A DNA stretch of 64,000 nt from Bog-756 sp963701325 (GTDB lineage: Bacteria > Actinomycetota > Acidimicrobiia > Acidimicrobiales > RAAP-2), in NCBI GenBank assembly GCA_963701325.1, contig OY969604.1, positions 1-64,000 on the forward strand, read 5' to 3'. The notes under the pieces are model-generated. The model did not search any database. It was not told the origin of the DNA and saw nothing but the letters and a program-made list of their open reading frames with translations. Each line of letters begins with the position of its first letter. Within the stretch, counting starts at the first letter, position 1. This document shows positions 26,162 to 36,020 of this stretch, piece by piece. Both the position numbers and the translations under genes were made by a program.

Positions 26162-27160
26162 TCAGGCCCGGACCCTGGATTTCTTGGGGTCGAGCGCCTC
26201 GCGCAGTCCGTCCCCGACGAAGAACACCGAGAGGATCAGCAGCACGAGAAAGACGACCGGGAAGACGAACAGCCACCACTCGGTTGTGGCTGAGTCCTGG
26301 CCCTGGTCGATGAGCAGACCCAGTGACACGTTGGGAGGCTGGATACCGAGGCCGAGATAGGAGAGGGTCGACTCGAGGACGATGCTCAGTGCCACGGTGA
26401 TCGTGGCGTTGACGATGATCGGGCCAGCGGCGTTGGGGAGCATGTGACGCAGGATCAGTCTCGAGTCGGACGCGCCGAGGGCCCGGGACGCCTCGACGAA
26501 GTCTCGCTCGCGCAGCGTCAGGAAATCGGCCCGCACCAGGCGGGCGATGTAGGTCCAGGAGATCGCCCCGATGATGACCGCGAGCCAGAACCAGTTGCTC
26601 GACTGCTTGGCCACGAGGTGGGCGAGGACGACGAGAACAGCGAGCACCGGGACGACCAGGATCAGGTCGACGAACCGCATGAGGGCGGTGTCGACGTGTC
26701 CTCCGTAGAAGCCGGCGACGGCACCGACCAACGAGCCGATGACGGTCGCCAGCACGGCCACGGTGAGGGCGATCTCGATGTCCTGGAGGGTGCCGTGCAT
26801 GACCTGGGCGAACATGTCGCCGCCGATGCTGTTGGTGCCGAAGGGGTGGGAGAGCGACGGCGGTGCGTTGAGGGTGTTGGTGATGGCGGTGTAGCTGTAG
26901 GTCCAGAACAGCCCGGTCAGGATGGCAGCCACCGCGAGAGCCACGAAGATGGAGAGACCCACCAGGGCGAGCGGCTCGTGGAGCAGCCGCCGGGCCACCG
27001 TGGCCAGCTGACCGCGGGTCTCGCCCACCATGCCGTGTTCGTCGGGACCGCCATCCGAAACTGGCGGTGGCGCGCCGGGAAGTGTGTGCATGCCGGCCTC
27101 GGTGGCGCCGACCCGGTCGACGCGCTGCTGACGAGGTGAGGCATCGGAGAACTCAGACAT
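26162..27160 (-). CDS. ABC importer permease (OppC/DppC type)
   Basis: A 332-residue inner-membrane permease. After a 45-residue cytoplasmic N-terminus come six hydrophobic helices; SRALGASDSRLILRHMLPNAAGPIIV is the EAA-type loop that docks on the ATPases. FGTNSIGGDMFAQVMHG matches the family's first periplasmic segment. It overlaps the upstream permease by eight bases. Confidence 0.92.
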   Translation of the reverse strand: MSEFSDASPRQQRVDRVGATEAGMHTLPGAPPPVSDGGPDEHGMVGETRGQLATVARRLLHEPLALVGLSIFVALAVAAILTGLFWTYSYTAITNTLNAPPSLSHPFGTNSIGGDMFAQVMHGTLQDIEIALTVAVLATVIGSLVGAVAGFYGGHVDTALMRFVDLILVVPVLAVLVVLAHLVAKQSSNWFWLAVIIGAISWTYIARLVRADFLTLRERDFVEASRALGASDSRLILRHMLPNAAGPIIVNATITVALSIVLESTLSYLGLGIQPPNVSLGLLIDQGQDSATTEWWLFVFPVVFLVLLILSVFFVGDGLREALDPKKSRVRA

Positions 27161-28130
27161 ACCGGATCCGCGGGTCGAGATAGGCGTAGACGATGTCTGC
27201 GATCAGGTTGAAGAGGATCACGAACGTCGCGGTGATCAGGAGGTAGGCGAGCGTCACGTTGACATCGAGGTCGTTGACCCCGTTGAGGAACCAGACGCCG
27301 AGGCCTTGCCAGCCGAACACGATCTCGGTGATGAGGGCACCGCCGAGCACGGCCGCGAAGTCGAGCGCGATGACGGTGGTCACCGGGATGAGGGCGTTGC
27401 GGAAGATATGGCGGAACAGGACCCGACGAGGTGAGATCCCCTTGGCTCGGGCGAGCCGCACGTGGTCGGTGTCCAGGGTCTCCAGGATCGAGGCCCGCTG
27501 GTAGATCGCCCAGGAGGAGTAGCTGACCAGGATCAGCGTGATGGTCGGCAGCACGGTGTGCGCCGCGTAGTCGGGCAGGCGCGAGAGGAAGGGGCCGGAG
27601 AGTGTCGGACTCTGCTCGCCGTTCGTGTACAGGACGATGCGGTTGAGGTGCTCGTTGATCGGGATGGCCACGAACTCCTTGAGCAGCAACCCGACCACGA
27701 AGACCGGGGCGGCGAGGAAGAGGAAGTTGGTCACGGTGGCCACGTGGTCGCCGACCCTCCCCTGGTGGAGCGCGGCGTAGACGCCCACGGCGAGGGACAG
27801 CACGATCGCGAGGAGGGTGGCCAGGACCACCATCCGCAAGGTGACCAGCAGGTGCGATGTCAGCTGGGGCCCGACCGGTTGGCCGGCGATCGTCGTTCCG
27901 AAGTCCCCCCGGATGGCATGGGAGAACCAGATCCAGTATCGGTCCCAGAGCGGGTGGTCGAGGTTGAGGAGTTTCTCGCGGGCCACGATCGTGGCGTGGG
28001 AGATGTGCGGGTTCTCCTTGAGCGTGGCGAGCGGATTGCCCGATTCGGCGACGAGGACGAACACGAGGATGGTCGCCAGGAAGAGCACGACCACGCTGAT
28101 GAGCAGCCTTCTGAGGATGTACCGGGTCAC
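27153..28130 (-). CDS. ABC importer permease (OppB/DppB type)
   Basis: A 325-residue permease starting TRYILRRLLISVVVLFLAT, the standard OppB/DppB first helix. The EAA loop ARAKGISPRRVLFRHIFRNALIPV is clear. The periplasmic stretch between helices one and two is of normal size. It follows the binding protein by 13 bp and overlaps the next permease. Confidence 0.92.
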   Translation of the reverse strand: MTRYILRRLLISVVVLFLATILVFVLVAESGNPLATLKENPHISHATIVAREKLLNLDHPLWDRYWIWFSHAIRGDFGTTIAGQPVGPQLTSHLLVTLRMVVLATLLAIVLSLAVGVYAALHQGRVGDHVATVTNFLFLAAPVFVVGLLLKEFVAIPINEHLNRIVLYTNGEQSPTLSGPFLSRLPDYAAHTVLPTITLILVSYSSWAIYQRASILETLDTDHVRLARAKGISPRRVLFRHIFRNALIPVTTVIALDFAAVLGGALITEIVFGWQGLGVWFLNGVNDLDVNVTLAYLLITATFVILFNLIADIVYAYLDPRIRYV

Positions 28131-28143
28131 GGACGGACCGAGC

Positions 28144-29907
28144 CTAAGCGGTCTTCAGCCCCCACAGGTTGGCGTTCCAGGGGATGCCGGACTCGGACAC
28201 ATTGGGCACGAGGTTGCCGTAGTTCGAGTTCCAGGCGAAGTAGGTGGGTACCTGGTACAGCGGCAACGTGACCATGTCGCCCCAGATCAGCTTGTCCGCC
28301 TGGTTGAAGTCACTGGCTTCCTGGCTCGCCGAGGTGGCCGCGGCGCCCGAAGCCAACAATTTGTCGACCTCTGGATTGGCGTAGTGGTCGTAGTTGGAGG
28401 AGCACGCGGAGCTCGTGTACGAGCAGTACACCGGTTGATTGCCGGACGGGAACGGTGACGAGACCCAGGCGAATTCGACGATCTGGAAGCTACCGTCCGG
28501 GAGGTTGGTCCCGAAGAGGGTGTTCGCGTCGTAGTTCTGGATGTTGATCTTGATGCCGATGGTCTTCATGTTGGCCTGGAAGAGCTGCTCGGTCTGTGAG
28601 CGGACCGCGTTGCCGGAGGTGGACTGGATGGTGAAGGTGAGGTCCTTGTGGGCCTGCGGGCCGTAGTTGGCCTGGAAGTAACCGTCGGATCCCATCTTGA
28701 ACCCGAGTCCCTTGAGCAACGATTCGGCCTTGGCCGTGTTGAGCGTGGCGTAGGCTGCGCCGTTGTCAACGTACTGTGGCTGGGTCGGCATGAACATCCG
28801 GTTCCCGAGTGGGACGGTGCTCGGGTAGACCTCCCCCACGGTGTGGGAGATGATCTGCGGGCGGTTGGTCCCATAGGCGATGGCTTGGCGCACCTGGAGT
28901 TTGGCCAGATACGGGTCAGCCTGGTTGAAGTCGATGTGCTCGAATTGGAGCCCGGGCGCGATCACCCGGGTGGTGTTGGGCACCTGGGCCGCGTTCTGGA
29001 CCATCGAGGTGCTCACCGTCGAGGGGTTGATGAGTTGGACCTCGCCGTTCTGGAGGGCGGGTACCTCCTGGGTGTCGTCCGAGAAGAATTGGAAGACGAT
29101 CTTGTTCAGCTTGCCCGGCGTCCCCCAGTACTTCGGATTGCGGACCAGGACGACCGACTGGTTGTTGTTGTAGCTCTGGATCTCATACCAGCTGCCCGAG
29201 ATGGTCTGGGCCGGACCGGCGAACCCGGTGTTCCAGCCGACAGTCCGAGCGATGTGCGCCGGGACCAGGTTGATGAACAGGCTCTGCCAGTCGGCGAAGG
29301 GTTGGGAGAACTTGACGGTCACCGTCTTGCCGTTGGGGCAGAGCCCAGCGTTGTTGTCGGCTGCTGATCCCGGATCGCAGGCTGCGCCGCCGGACGGGTT
29401 CGAGCCGCTGATCGAGGAGATCTGGCTGTACCCCGTGGTCGAATAGGCGTCGTAGGGCTGTCCACCGACGTCGGTGTACGCGGAATTGCCGCTCTGGGCC
29501 TGCCAGTTGTAGATGAAGTCGTCCGCGTCGATGGGCATCCCGTCCTGCCAGACCGCCTTCGGGTTGATGTTGTAGGTGACGGTCTGGGGGTTCGAGGTGA
29601 TGGTGACGCTGCTCAGCAGGTCGGTGTTGAGGACCGGCTTGAGGCCGGCGTTGACGATGTAGGGCTGGGGCCAGACGATGTCGAGGATCTCCTGGAGGAC
29701 GAACGAGTTTGCCGCCGTCGTGTTGATGTTGAACCCTGACAGGTTCTCGTCGAGGGCCATGGTCAGGGTGCCACCCGACTTGACCGCGCCCGCGCTCGCG
29801 CCGGACGTGGCGGTCGTGCCGCCGCCGCTGCTGCACGCGGTCAGGATGATCGAGGCGACGCCCACCAGCACCGCCGCCACGGCGAATCGTCTGCCTCTTC
29901 CGAACAT
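28144..29907 (-). CDS. ABC importer substrate-binding lipoprotein (family 5)
   Basis: A 587-residue family-5 solute-binding protein. The signal peptide ends in an ILTAC lipobox, so it is anchored outside the membrane by a lipidated cysteine. SGGTLTMALDENLSGFN is the start of the mature lobe, VKFSQPFADWQSLF and QVRQAIAYGTNRPQI are typical of the peptide/nickel-binding fold. Two more in-frame starts lie 4 and 11 codons upstream; the one chosen has a GGGAGC site. First gene of the importer operon. The ligand is probably a peptide or another small organic molecule; not nickel-specific by sequence. Confidence 0.88.
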   Translation of the reverse strand: MFGRGRRFAVAAVLVGVASIILTACSSGGGTTATSGASAGAVKSGGTLTMALDENLSGFNINTTAANSFVLQEILDIVWPQPYIVNAGLKPVLNTDLLSSVTITSNPQTVTYNINPKAVWQDGMPIDADDFIYNWQAQSGNSAYTDVGGQPYDAYSTTGYSQISSISGSNPSGGAACDPGSAADNNAGLCPNGKTVTVKFSQPFADWQSLFINLVPAHIARTVGWNTGFAGPAQTISGSWYEIQSYNNNQSVVLVRNPKYWGTPGKLNKIVFQFFSDDTQEVPALQNGEVQLINPSTVSTSMVQNAAQVPNTTRVIAPGLQFEHIDFNQADPYLAKLQVRQAIAYGTNRPQIISHTVGEVYPSTVPLGNRMFMPTQPQYVDNGAAYATLNTAKAESLLKGLGFKMGSDGYFQANYGPQAHKDLTFTIQSTSGNAVRSQTEQLFQANMKTIGIKINIQNYDANTLFGTNLPDGSFQIVEFAWVSSPFPSGNQPVYCSYTSSACSSNYDHYANPEVDKLLASGAAATSASQEASDFNQADKLIWGDMVTLPLYQVPTYFAWNSNYGNLVPNVSESGIPWNANLWGLKTA

Positions 29908-30010
29908 CGACGCTCCCATCGTCCGGCCGCCACGCGGCACGTCACCTCCATCGGCAACGTCACGAAACCGTAACCGAGATCCCGGGCGAGGGTCTTGACA
30001 TCAATGGCGG

Positions 30011-30054
30011 GTCCGGACGGTCACCGAGCGCGTTCTCGCACGGACCGTCCGGAC
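30011..30054 (-). terminator. Hairpin after the nitronate monooxygenase gene
   Basis: A perfect 12-bp stem GTCCGGACGGTC/GACCGTCCGGAC with a 20-nt loop, 17 bp past the stop of the upstream minus-strand gene and before the binding-protein gene. It probably separates the two transcripts. No T-run. Confidence 0.55.
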
Positions 30055-30070
30055 CGGGCGCCCGCTCCGG

Positions 30071-31192
30071 TCAGACGGTGACCTCCGGCTGGAGGCGCTC
30101 CGAGGCCTCGATGTACTCCTCGACCATCGAGAAGACCACATCCTTGGCCTTGCGCACGGTGGTGGCCCGGCCGATGACCTGTCCGCACGGGTTGAAGTTC
30201 ACGTCCTTGGCCTGTTCCGGGTAGCGGTGCCCGCGTGAGACCGCCTCGATGGCCACCATCATCTGGAGAGGCATCGGGAGCGGATCCGGGCTGTCCTCTG
30301 CCTCCCAGGCCTCGGTCCAATCGTTGCGCAGCATGCGGCAGGGCTTCCCGGTGAAGGAACGGGACCGGACTGTGTCCCGGCTGGACGCGGCAAGGTAGGT
30401 CTCCATCTGCCGGGGTGGGATGTCGGCCTCCTCGACGGTGAGCCAGAGGGTGCCCGACCACACCCCTTGGGCGCCGAGTGCGAGCGCAGCTGCCATCTGG
30501 CGTCCGCTGCCGACCCCCCCTGCGGCGAGCACCGGGATCGGTGCCACCGCGTCGACCACCTCGGGCCAGAGCACGATGCTGCCGACGTCGCCGGTGTGGC
30601 CACCTCCTTCGGAACCCTGGCAGATGATGAAGTCGAGGCCGGCGGTCTTGTGGTTGAGGGCGTGCTTGACCGATCCGGCCAGTGCGCCGATCAACCGGCC
30701 GGCCCCCTGGACCCGCTCGACCACGTCCGGCGGGGGAGTGCCCAGCGCGTTGGCGATGAGCTTCACATTGGGATGGCGCAGAGCAACCGTGAGGAGGCCG
30801 GCCGCATGGGCGGCAGTCCAGCCGATCATCCCGTTTGAGGTCCGTTCGCTTTCGGGGATCTCGGGAACGCCGTGGTCGGCGAGGATCTTGAGGGCGAACT
30901 CCTTGTGCTGTGGCGGCACCAGGCCGCGGATCTGGGCCTCGAGCTTGTCGGGGTCCATCTCGTCCATTCCCTCGTACTTGGCCGGGATCACGATGTCGAC
31001 CCCGTAGGGCTTGTCGCCGACGTGCTCGTCGATCCAGGTCAGCTCGACCTCGAGCTGGTCGGGGGTGAAGCCGATGGCACCGAGGACCCCGATCCCTCCG
31101 GCGTTGGTGACCGCGGCGACCACGTCACGGCAGTGGGTGAAGGCGAAGATCGGGAATTCGATGCCGAGCGTGTCGCAGATCTCAGTGTGCAT
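30071..31192 (-). CDS. Nitronate monooxygenase (2-nitropropane dioxygenase family)
   Basis: A 373-residue FMN-dependent TIM barrel. FPIFAFTHCRDVVAAVTNAGGIGVLG is the family start, SEGGGHTGDVGSIVLWPEVVDAV and IPVLAAGGVGSGRQMAAALALGAQGVW bind the FMN phosphate. Close relatives act on nitronates or as enoyl-type reductases; substrate is not certain. The frame is open for 95 more codons upstream, but that part is a shadow of the TetR gene. The ATG at HTEICDTLGI overlaps the tetR end by 11 bases, so the two are coupled. Confidence 0.87.
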   Translation of the reverse strand: MHTEICDTLGIEFPIFAFTHCRDVVAAVTNAGGIGVLGAIGFTPDQLEVELTWIDEHVGDKPYGVDIVIPAKYEGMDEMDPDKLEAQIRGLVPPQHKEFALKILADHGVPEIPESERTSNGMIGWTAAHAAGLLTVALRHPNVKLIANALGTPPPDVVERVQGAGRLIGALAGSVKHALNHKTAGLDFIICQGSEGGGHTGDVGSIVLWPEVVDAVAPIPVLAAGGVGSGRQMAAALALGAQGVWSGTLWLTVEEADIPPRQMETYLAASSRDTVRSRSFTGKPCRMLRNDWTEAWEAEDSPDPLPMPLQMMVAIEAVSRGHRYPEQAKDVNFNPCGQVIGRATTVRKAKDVVFSMVEEYIEASERLQPEVTV

Positions 31193-31868
31193 TGGAGGGC
31201 TCCTCGGTTGCGGTTGTGGGGGACGGGATCGAGTGTGATGGTCGGCCTGCCGCACACTCCGACGCACCGTCGAGGGTGAGGCCGACGAGCGCGGCAAGGC
31301 CGCGGAGCGCGAGCGCGTCGGGGACCGAGTCCGGATCGAGGCGCCGTTGCAGGGCCAACCCTGTGAGGAGGGCCTTGACCAGTACGGCCAGGTCGGTTGG
31401 TGTCGAAGAGGGATGGGCCCCGACCGCGGTAGTCCAGCCCTCGAGCTGGCGGGCGCTGTACTGCACGGCCTCGGCATTGCGCACTCGGAGCACCTCTGCC
31501 ACCTCGGGATCGCGTGCCGCCCGGAGCCACAGCTCGTGCTCGAGCAGCGACCAGGTGGCGGTCTGCCCGGCGCTCGCGTCGGCGAGGTTGGTCCAGACGG
31601 CGGCCAGTTGGTCGGCCGGCGAGTCGCTCACCGCCACCTCGGCCAGCAGCACCGTGAGCAGCAAGTCCCGCCAGGCGTCGAGGAGTGCCAGCAGGAGCCC
31701 TTGTTTCGAGCCGAAATGCGCGTAGACCGCGCCCGAGGTCCGGCCCGCAGCCTCGCCGACCGCGTCGACCGACACCGCGTCGATGCCCTGGGCGGCGAAG
31801 AGGTCGGCGGCAGCAGCAAGCAGCAGTGCACGCGTCTCGGCCTTGCGCTCCTGCTGTGTCTTGGGCAT
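31182..31868 (-). CDS. TetR-family transcriptional regulator
   Basis: A 228-residue regulator. RKAETRALLLAAAADLFAAQGIDAVSVDAVGEAAGRTSGAVYAHFGSK is the N-terminal helix-turn-helix, seen here as SVDAVGEAAGRTSGAVYAHF. The rest is a helical ligand-binding domain with a Ser/Pro-rich tail. It is co-transcribed with the nitronate monooxygenase and divergent from an aldehyde dehydrogenase, so it probably controls both. Confidence 0.88.
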   Translation of the reverse strand: MPKTQQERKAETRALLLAAAADLFAAQGIDAVSVDAVGEAAGRTSGAVYAHFGSKQGLLLALLDAWRDLLLTVLLAEVAVSDSPADQLAAVWTNLADASAGQTATWSLLEHELWLRAARDPEVAEVLRVRNAEAVQYSARQLEGWTTAVGAHPSSTPTDLAVLVKALLTGLALQRRLDPDSVPDALALRGLAALVGLTLDGASECAAGRPSHSIPSPTTATEEPSNAH

Positions 31869-32054
31869 GTTCCCCCGGCGCTCCTGGGGTCCGGTCGACC
31901 GACCGACCCGCTCCTGCGCCCACTATATATCGGAAGCGTTACGCAAGAGGCGGGGATGCCGGCCTGAGGGCGCGGCCCTACAGTGGGCCCATCAGTGGAC
32001 GGGGTCCGACTCCAGAGGACACGGGTCCCGCTCCACAGGACAAGGAGGAGGATC
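31869..32054. promoter_or_regulatory. Divergent promoter region of tetR and aldehyde dehydrogenase
   Basis: It contains an unusually AT-rich CACTATATATCGG at 31921-31933 in very GC-rich surroundings, a likely -10 region or repressor site. No clean palindrome found. An AAGGAGGAGG ribosome site sits at its right end. Confidence 0.45.
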
Positions 32055-33489
32055 ATGGAACCGTTCGAGACCGTCGTCCGGGACAAGCTGTACATCGGGG
32101 GGGAGTGGGTTCCGTCCTCGGGGTCGGGCACCATCGAGGTCATCGACTCGACCACCGAGCAGGTCATCGGGACCGTCCCGTCGGGGTCGGTCGCCGACGT
32201 CGACCGGGCGGTGGCCGCGGCGCGTGCCGCCTTTCCCTCGTGGTCGGCCACCCCGGTCGCAGACAGGACCGCGGTGTTGACCGCCGTGGGCGAAGCGCTG
32301 GCCGAGCGCACCGACGTCCTGGCAGATCTCATCACCCACGAGGTGGGCATGCCGCGGCTCTTCTCTCAGCTCGTCCAAGTCGGCCTGCCCCTCAATTCGT
32401 TCCGGACCGCGGCCCAGGTGGCCGAGGGCTTCACCTGGGAGCAGACGGTCGGCAACTCGCTCGTCGTCGCGCGAGCCGATCGGCGTGGTCGGCTGCATCA
32501 CGCCGTGGAACTACCCGCTCCACCAGATCGCGGCCAAGGTGGCCCCCGCCCTCGCCGCAGGGTGCACAGTGGTGCTCAAGCCGAGCGAGGTCGCACCCCT
32601 CAACGCCTTCGTCCTCGCGGAGATCTTCGACGAGGTCGGTGCGCCTCCCGGTGTGTTCAACCTGGTGTCCGGGCCCGGCCCGGTGGTCGGCGAGGCCATT
32701 GCCGCCCACCCGGACGTCGACATGGTGTCGTTCACCGGATCCACCCGTGCCGGCAAGCGAGTGTCCGAGGTGGCCGCTGCCACGGTCAAGCGGGTGGCCC
32801 TCGAGCTCGGCGGGAAGTCGGCCAACGTCATCCTGTCCGACGCCGACCTGGCCGCGGCGGTGACCGACGGTGTGGGCAAGTGCTACTTCAACTCGGGCCA
32901 GACCTGCAGTGCGCTGACCCGGATGCTCGTGCCACGTGACCGGTTGGCCGAGGCAGAGGACCTGGCCCGGACCGCGGCCGAGACGTTCACCACCGGGGAT
33001 CCGTTCGCGGAGGGGACTCGGCTCGGCCCGCTGGTGTCCGCCACCCAACGCGACCGTGTGCGCGGCTACATCGACAAGGGCATCGGCGAGGGGGCGACCT
33101 TGGTGACCGGCGGGGCGGAGGCTCCCGAGGGGCTCGAGACCGGCTTCTTCGTACGCCCGACCGTCTTCTCGTCGGTGACCCCCGACATGGTCATCGCACG
33201 AGAGGAGATCTTCGGTCCGGTCCTCGTGATCATGCCCTACGACACGGAGGAGGAGGCGATCGAGATCGCCAACGGGACCGACTACGGCCTGGCGGGAGGC
33301 GTGTGGTCTGGCGACCCCGACCGGGCCAAGGCCGTGGCCCGCCGGCTGCGCACCGGCCAGGTGGAGGTCAACGGGGGCAACTTCAATCCGATGGCCCCGT
33401 TCGGGGGGTACAAGCAGTCGGGCAACGGCCGGGAGTTCGGCGCATTCGGTCTCGAGGAGTTCCTCGAGGTCAAGTCCCTGCAGCTCTGA
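32055..33489 (+). pseudogene. NAD(P)-dependent aldehyde dehydrogenase gene with a +1 frameshift
   Basis: The combined protein is about 477 residues, normal for the family. The first part (MEPFETVVRDKLYIGGEWV to GNSLVV) and the second (GVVGCITPWNYPLHQIAAKVAP to the end) are in different frames. LELGGKSANVIL carries the catalytic glutamate, NSGQTCSALTRM the nucleophilic cysteine, FTGSTRAGKRV the cofactor motif. One extra base at about 32469-32471 breaks the frame; removing it gives VVREPIGVVGC. A perfect ribosome site and full conservation after the break point to a sequence error. Divergent from tetR, so probably induced by its ligand. Confidence 0.8.
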
Positions 33490-33508
33490 CCCCCCGTAGG
33501 GCCGCGAC

Positions 33509-34690
33509 TCAGAACCCGATCTGGTCCCCGGTGAGCCCGAGGTGGATGCGGGTCGCGTCGATGTAGGTCTTCTCGCCGATGAACACGTGCTGGGTTCCCG
33601 TGTAGAGGTCACGGAAGGCCCGTTCGAGCCGTGAGCCCTCGCGGATCGCGGTGGTGCCGGCGGCAAGGTGGGCCCACTGGCCGATCTCGCGGGCGGACTC
33701 GGTCGCATAGGTGGCTGCCACCCGCAGGTCGGCGCGCATCGACGGGGTCAGCCCACCACCGTCGAGGACCGTTTGTTCCACCTCGCGGAACGTGGTCAGC
33801 ACCAGGAGGCGGGCTGCCTTCCACATCGCCTCGTGGTGGGCGAGTCCCTTCTGGAAGGTGGGGCGGTTGACCAGCGCGCCGTCGTCACCCATCCGGACCT
33901 TGGTGGCGGCCAGTTCGGTGACATCGTCGAGCATGCTCTTGGACACGCCGAGCGCCCACGACGCGTGCCCGGCCGCGGTGATCGGGATCAGCCCCATCCG
34001 GAAGGCCGCCGACTCGCCGCGCATCGGGGTCCGCGTGAACAGCTCGAAGGTCCGCGCCTCGGGGACGAAGCGGTCGGTCACGTTGTAGTCGTAGCTGCCG
34101 GTTCCCTTGAGCCCCTGCACGTGCCAGCCGTCGGTGAAGACCACATCCTCGCGGGGGAGGACGGCGACCAGCAGGGGAGGGATCCCGTCGTCGCCGACGA
34201 CCATCTGTCCGCCCTCGGTCGGGATGAAGCCGGCGGCCACGTAGGGCGAGTGGCCGGTGCCCGAACCGAAGTTCCACGCCCCGGTCAGCCGGTAGCCGCC
34301 CGCCGTCCGTTCACCGAGCCCGTTGGGGAAGAACTGCCCTCCGGCGGTCACCCGGTTGTCGTGGGCGGTGAAGACCTCGGCGAACCCCTCGTCGGGGAGA
34401 TAGGCGGCGCAGCTTGCCGCAGAGGGGAGGTTGGCGATGCCGATCCACCCGAGGGACCCGTCCTGCCAGGCCAGCTCGATCCAGGTCTCGATCATCTCCT
34501 CGAACGACGGCTCGGTCCCGCCCGCCGCGGTGGGGTTCGCCCACACCATGAGCCCGCTCTCCCAGAGGGCGTCGACGGTGCGTGCGGTCAGGGTGCGGTT
34601 GCGCTCTGACTCCTCCGACTCCGCGGCGGTCACCTCGCGCAGTGTCCGGGCTGCCTCGGGGCCGGTCAGGGTCCGGCTCGGGGCGGTCAC
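33509..34690 (-). CDS. Acyl-CoA dehydrogenase-fold flavoprotein (HsaA-type)
   Basis: A 393-residue protein with the three-part acyl-CoA dehydrogenase fold. FGSGTGHSPYVAAGF and KGTGSYDYNVTDRFVP are in the central beta domain; SRLERAFRDLYTGTQHVFIGEKTY is the C-terminal end typical of the type 2 group containing flavin-dependent monooxygenases such as HsaA. The catalytic base of true dehydrogenases is not obvious, so oxygenase or dehydrogenase remain open. A GTG start overlaps the stop of the SDR gene (GTGA). Confidence 0.82.
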   Translation of the reverse strand: MTAPSRTLTGPEAARTLREVTAAESEESERNRTLTARTVDALWESGLMVWANPTAAGGTEPSFEEMIETWIELAWQDGSLGWIGIANLPSAASCAAYLPDEGFAEVFTAHDNRVTAGGQFFPNGLGERTAGGYRLTGAWNFGSGTGHSPYVAAGFIPTEGGQMVVGDDGIPPLLVAVLPREDVVFTDGWHVQGLKGTGSYDYNVTDRFVPEARTFELFTRTPMRGESAAFRMGLIPITAAGHASWALGVSKSMLDDVTELAATKVRMGDDGALVNRPTFQKGLAHHEAMWKAARLLVLTTFREVEQTVLDGGGLTPSMRADLRVAATYATESAREIGQWAHLAAGTTAIREGSRLERAFRDLYTGTQHVFIGEKTYIDATRIHLGLTGDQIGF

Positions 34691-35436
34691 ATCAGGCCGA
34701 TCTGCTCGAGCAGCCCGACCCGCAGCCCGGCGGTGAACCCACCGTCCACCACCAGGGAGTGCCCGGTCACGAAGGAGGCGTCCTCGGAGGCGAGGAAGGC
34801 AGCTGCCGCGGCGATCTCCTCGGGTCGTCCGAAGCGGCCGAGCAGGTGCTCCTCGCGGAGCCGCTCGCGGTAGAGGTCGAGGCCGTCCGAGTCGGTGATC
34901 GACCGCAGCAGCGGGGTGTCGATGCCGCCCGGGCAGATGCAGTTGACCCGGATGCCGCGCCGGCCGTAGTCGATGGCCATCGACTTGGTCAGCATGACAA
35001 CCCCGCCCTTGGAGGCGTTGTAGGCACTGCCACCCTCGGTCCCCTCGATTCCCTCGATGCTCGCGATGTTGACGATGGAGCCGCTGCCCTGAGCGAGCAT
35101 GTGCACCGAGCTGTACTTGTCGACGAGGAAGGTCCCCTTCAGGTTGACGTCGATCACCCGGTCCCACTCGTCGGCGTCCAGCAGGTGGACCGGACCACCG
35201 CCGGCCACGCCGGCGGCATGGACCACCGAGTCCAACCGGCCGTGCTCGGCCACCACCGCGTCGAACGCGGCTCGCACCGCGGCTTCGTCCCGCACGTCGA
35301 GGACATGGTCGACACCCGCGGCGACGTCGATGGTGGAGACGATCGCCCCCTCGGCGGACAGGCGCTCGGCACAGGCGGCGCCGATCCCTGAGGCAGCCCC
35401 CGTCACGACCGAGACGGTCTGGTCCAATCGTCCCAT
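34687..35436 (-). CDS. Short-chain dehydrogenase/reductase
   Basis: A 249-residue classical SDR. VTGAASGIGAACAERL binds NAD(P), SIVNIASIEG holds the catalytic serine region and SAYNASKGG the YxxxK pair; RVNCICPGGIDTPL follows as expected. No extra domain. First gene of a pair with the acyl-CoA dehydrogenase-like protein, to which it is coupled. Probably oxidises a hydroxyacyl or ring alcohol in the same pathway; substrate unknown. Confidence 0.92.
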   Translation of the reverse strand: MGRLDQTVSVVTGAASGIGAACAERLSAEGAIVSTIDVAAGVDHVLDVRDEAAVRAAFDAVVAEHGRLDSVVHAAGVAGGGPVHLLDADEWDRVIDVNLKGTFLVDKYSSVHMLAQGSGSIVNIASIEGIEGTEGGSAYNASKGGVVMLTKSMAIDYGRRGIRVNCICPGGIDTPLLRSITDSDGLDLYRERLREEHLLGRFGRPEEIAAAAAFLASEDASFVTGHSLVVDGGFTAGLRVGLLEQIGLM

Positions 35437-35547
35437 CGAGGGTCCCCCTTGGTCGTGCCGCTGCCGATCCGGCGATGGCGACGCTCGAGCCGAACGTAGG
35501 TGGGCGCGGTCGGGCGGGTCAAGGCCGACGCGGGACCCCGTCAGGGC

Positions 35548-36009
35548 TCAGGGCCCGGTGGCCGGCAGCGGTCCGAGCATGTGGTGGCTCAGGTCGCCGA
35601 CGAGGTCGATGAAGTACCGCCGCTCCGTGAAGCGCCATGACCCGCCCTCCGACGCGAACCGGTCGTGGTACCGGCCGGCCAGGATCGGCTGGAGCGGCAG
35701 GCCCGGCACCGCCTGGAGCACCGTCCAGTAGGACCGGGTCGCCGCCGTTCCCGTTTGCCCGTCGACCTCGAGGATGACGTTGGTGGTCACGTGCTTGGTG
35801 CCCGGTGTGCCGTCGGGGTAGCGCCGGGTGGTCGAGGTGAACATGTCCAGCACTGCATCGGGCCCGGTGAGGGTCGGCCCGGTGTCACCCGACCCGATGG
35901 CCGCGCCCCCGAGCAGATCGGCCAGTCCCTCGAAGTCGCCGCTGTCGATGAGCTCCGCATAGCGGAAGAGCAGGTTGTGGATGGCGGTGGCGGTGGCGGC
36001 GTCGGTCAT
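35548..36009 (-). CDS. SnoaL/NTF2-like protein
   Basis: A 153-residue NTF2-like cone-fold protein. IHNLLFRYAELIDSGDFEGLADLL is the usual first helix pair, and HVTTNVILEVDGQTGTAATRSYW with RYHDRFASEGGSWRFTERRYFID are the sheet. Relatives bind or convert small molecules, steroids and polyketides included. It lies 11 bp after the FabI gene on the same strand, so the two probably share a transcript. Confidence 0.85.
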   Translation of the reverse strand: MTDAATATAIHNLLFRYAELIDSGDFEGLADLLGGAAIGSGDTGPTLTGPDAVLDMFTSTTRRYPDGTPGTKHVTTNVILEVDGQTGTAATRSYWTVLQAVPGLPLQPILAGRYHDRFASEGGSWRFTERRYFIDLVGDLSHHMLGPLPATGP

Positions 36010-36020
36010 GGAAGATGCCG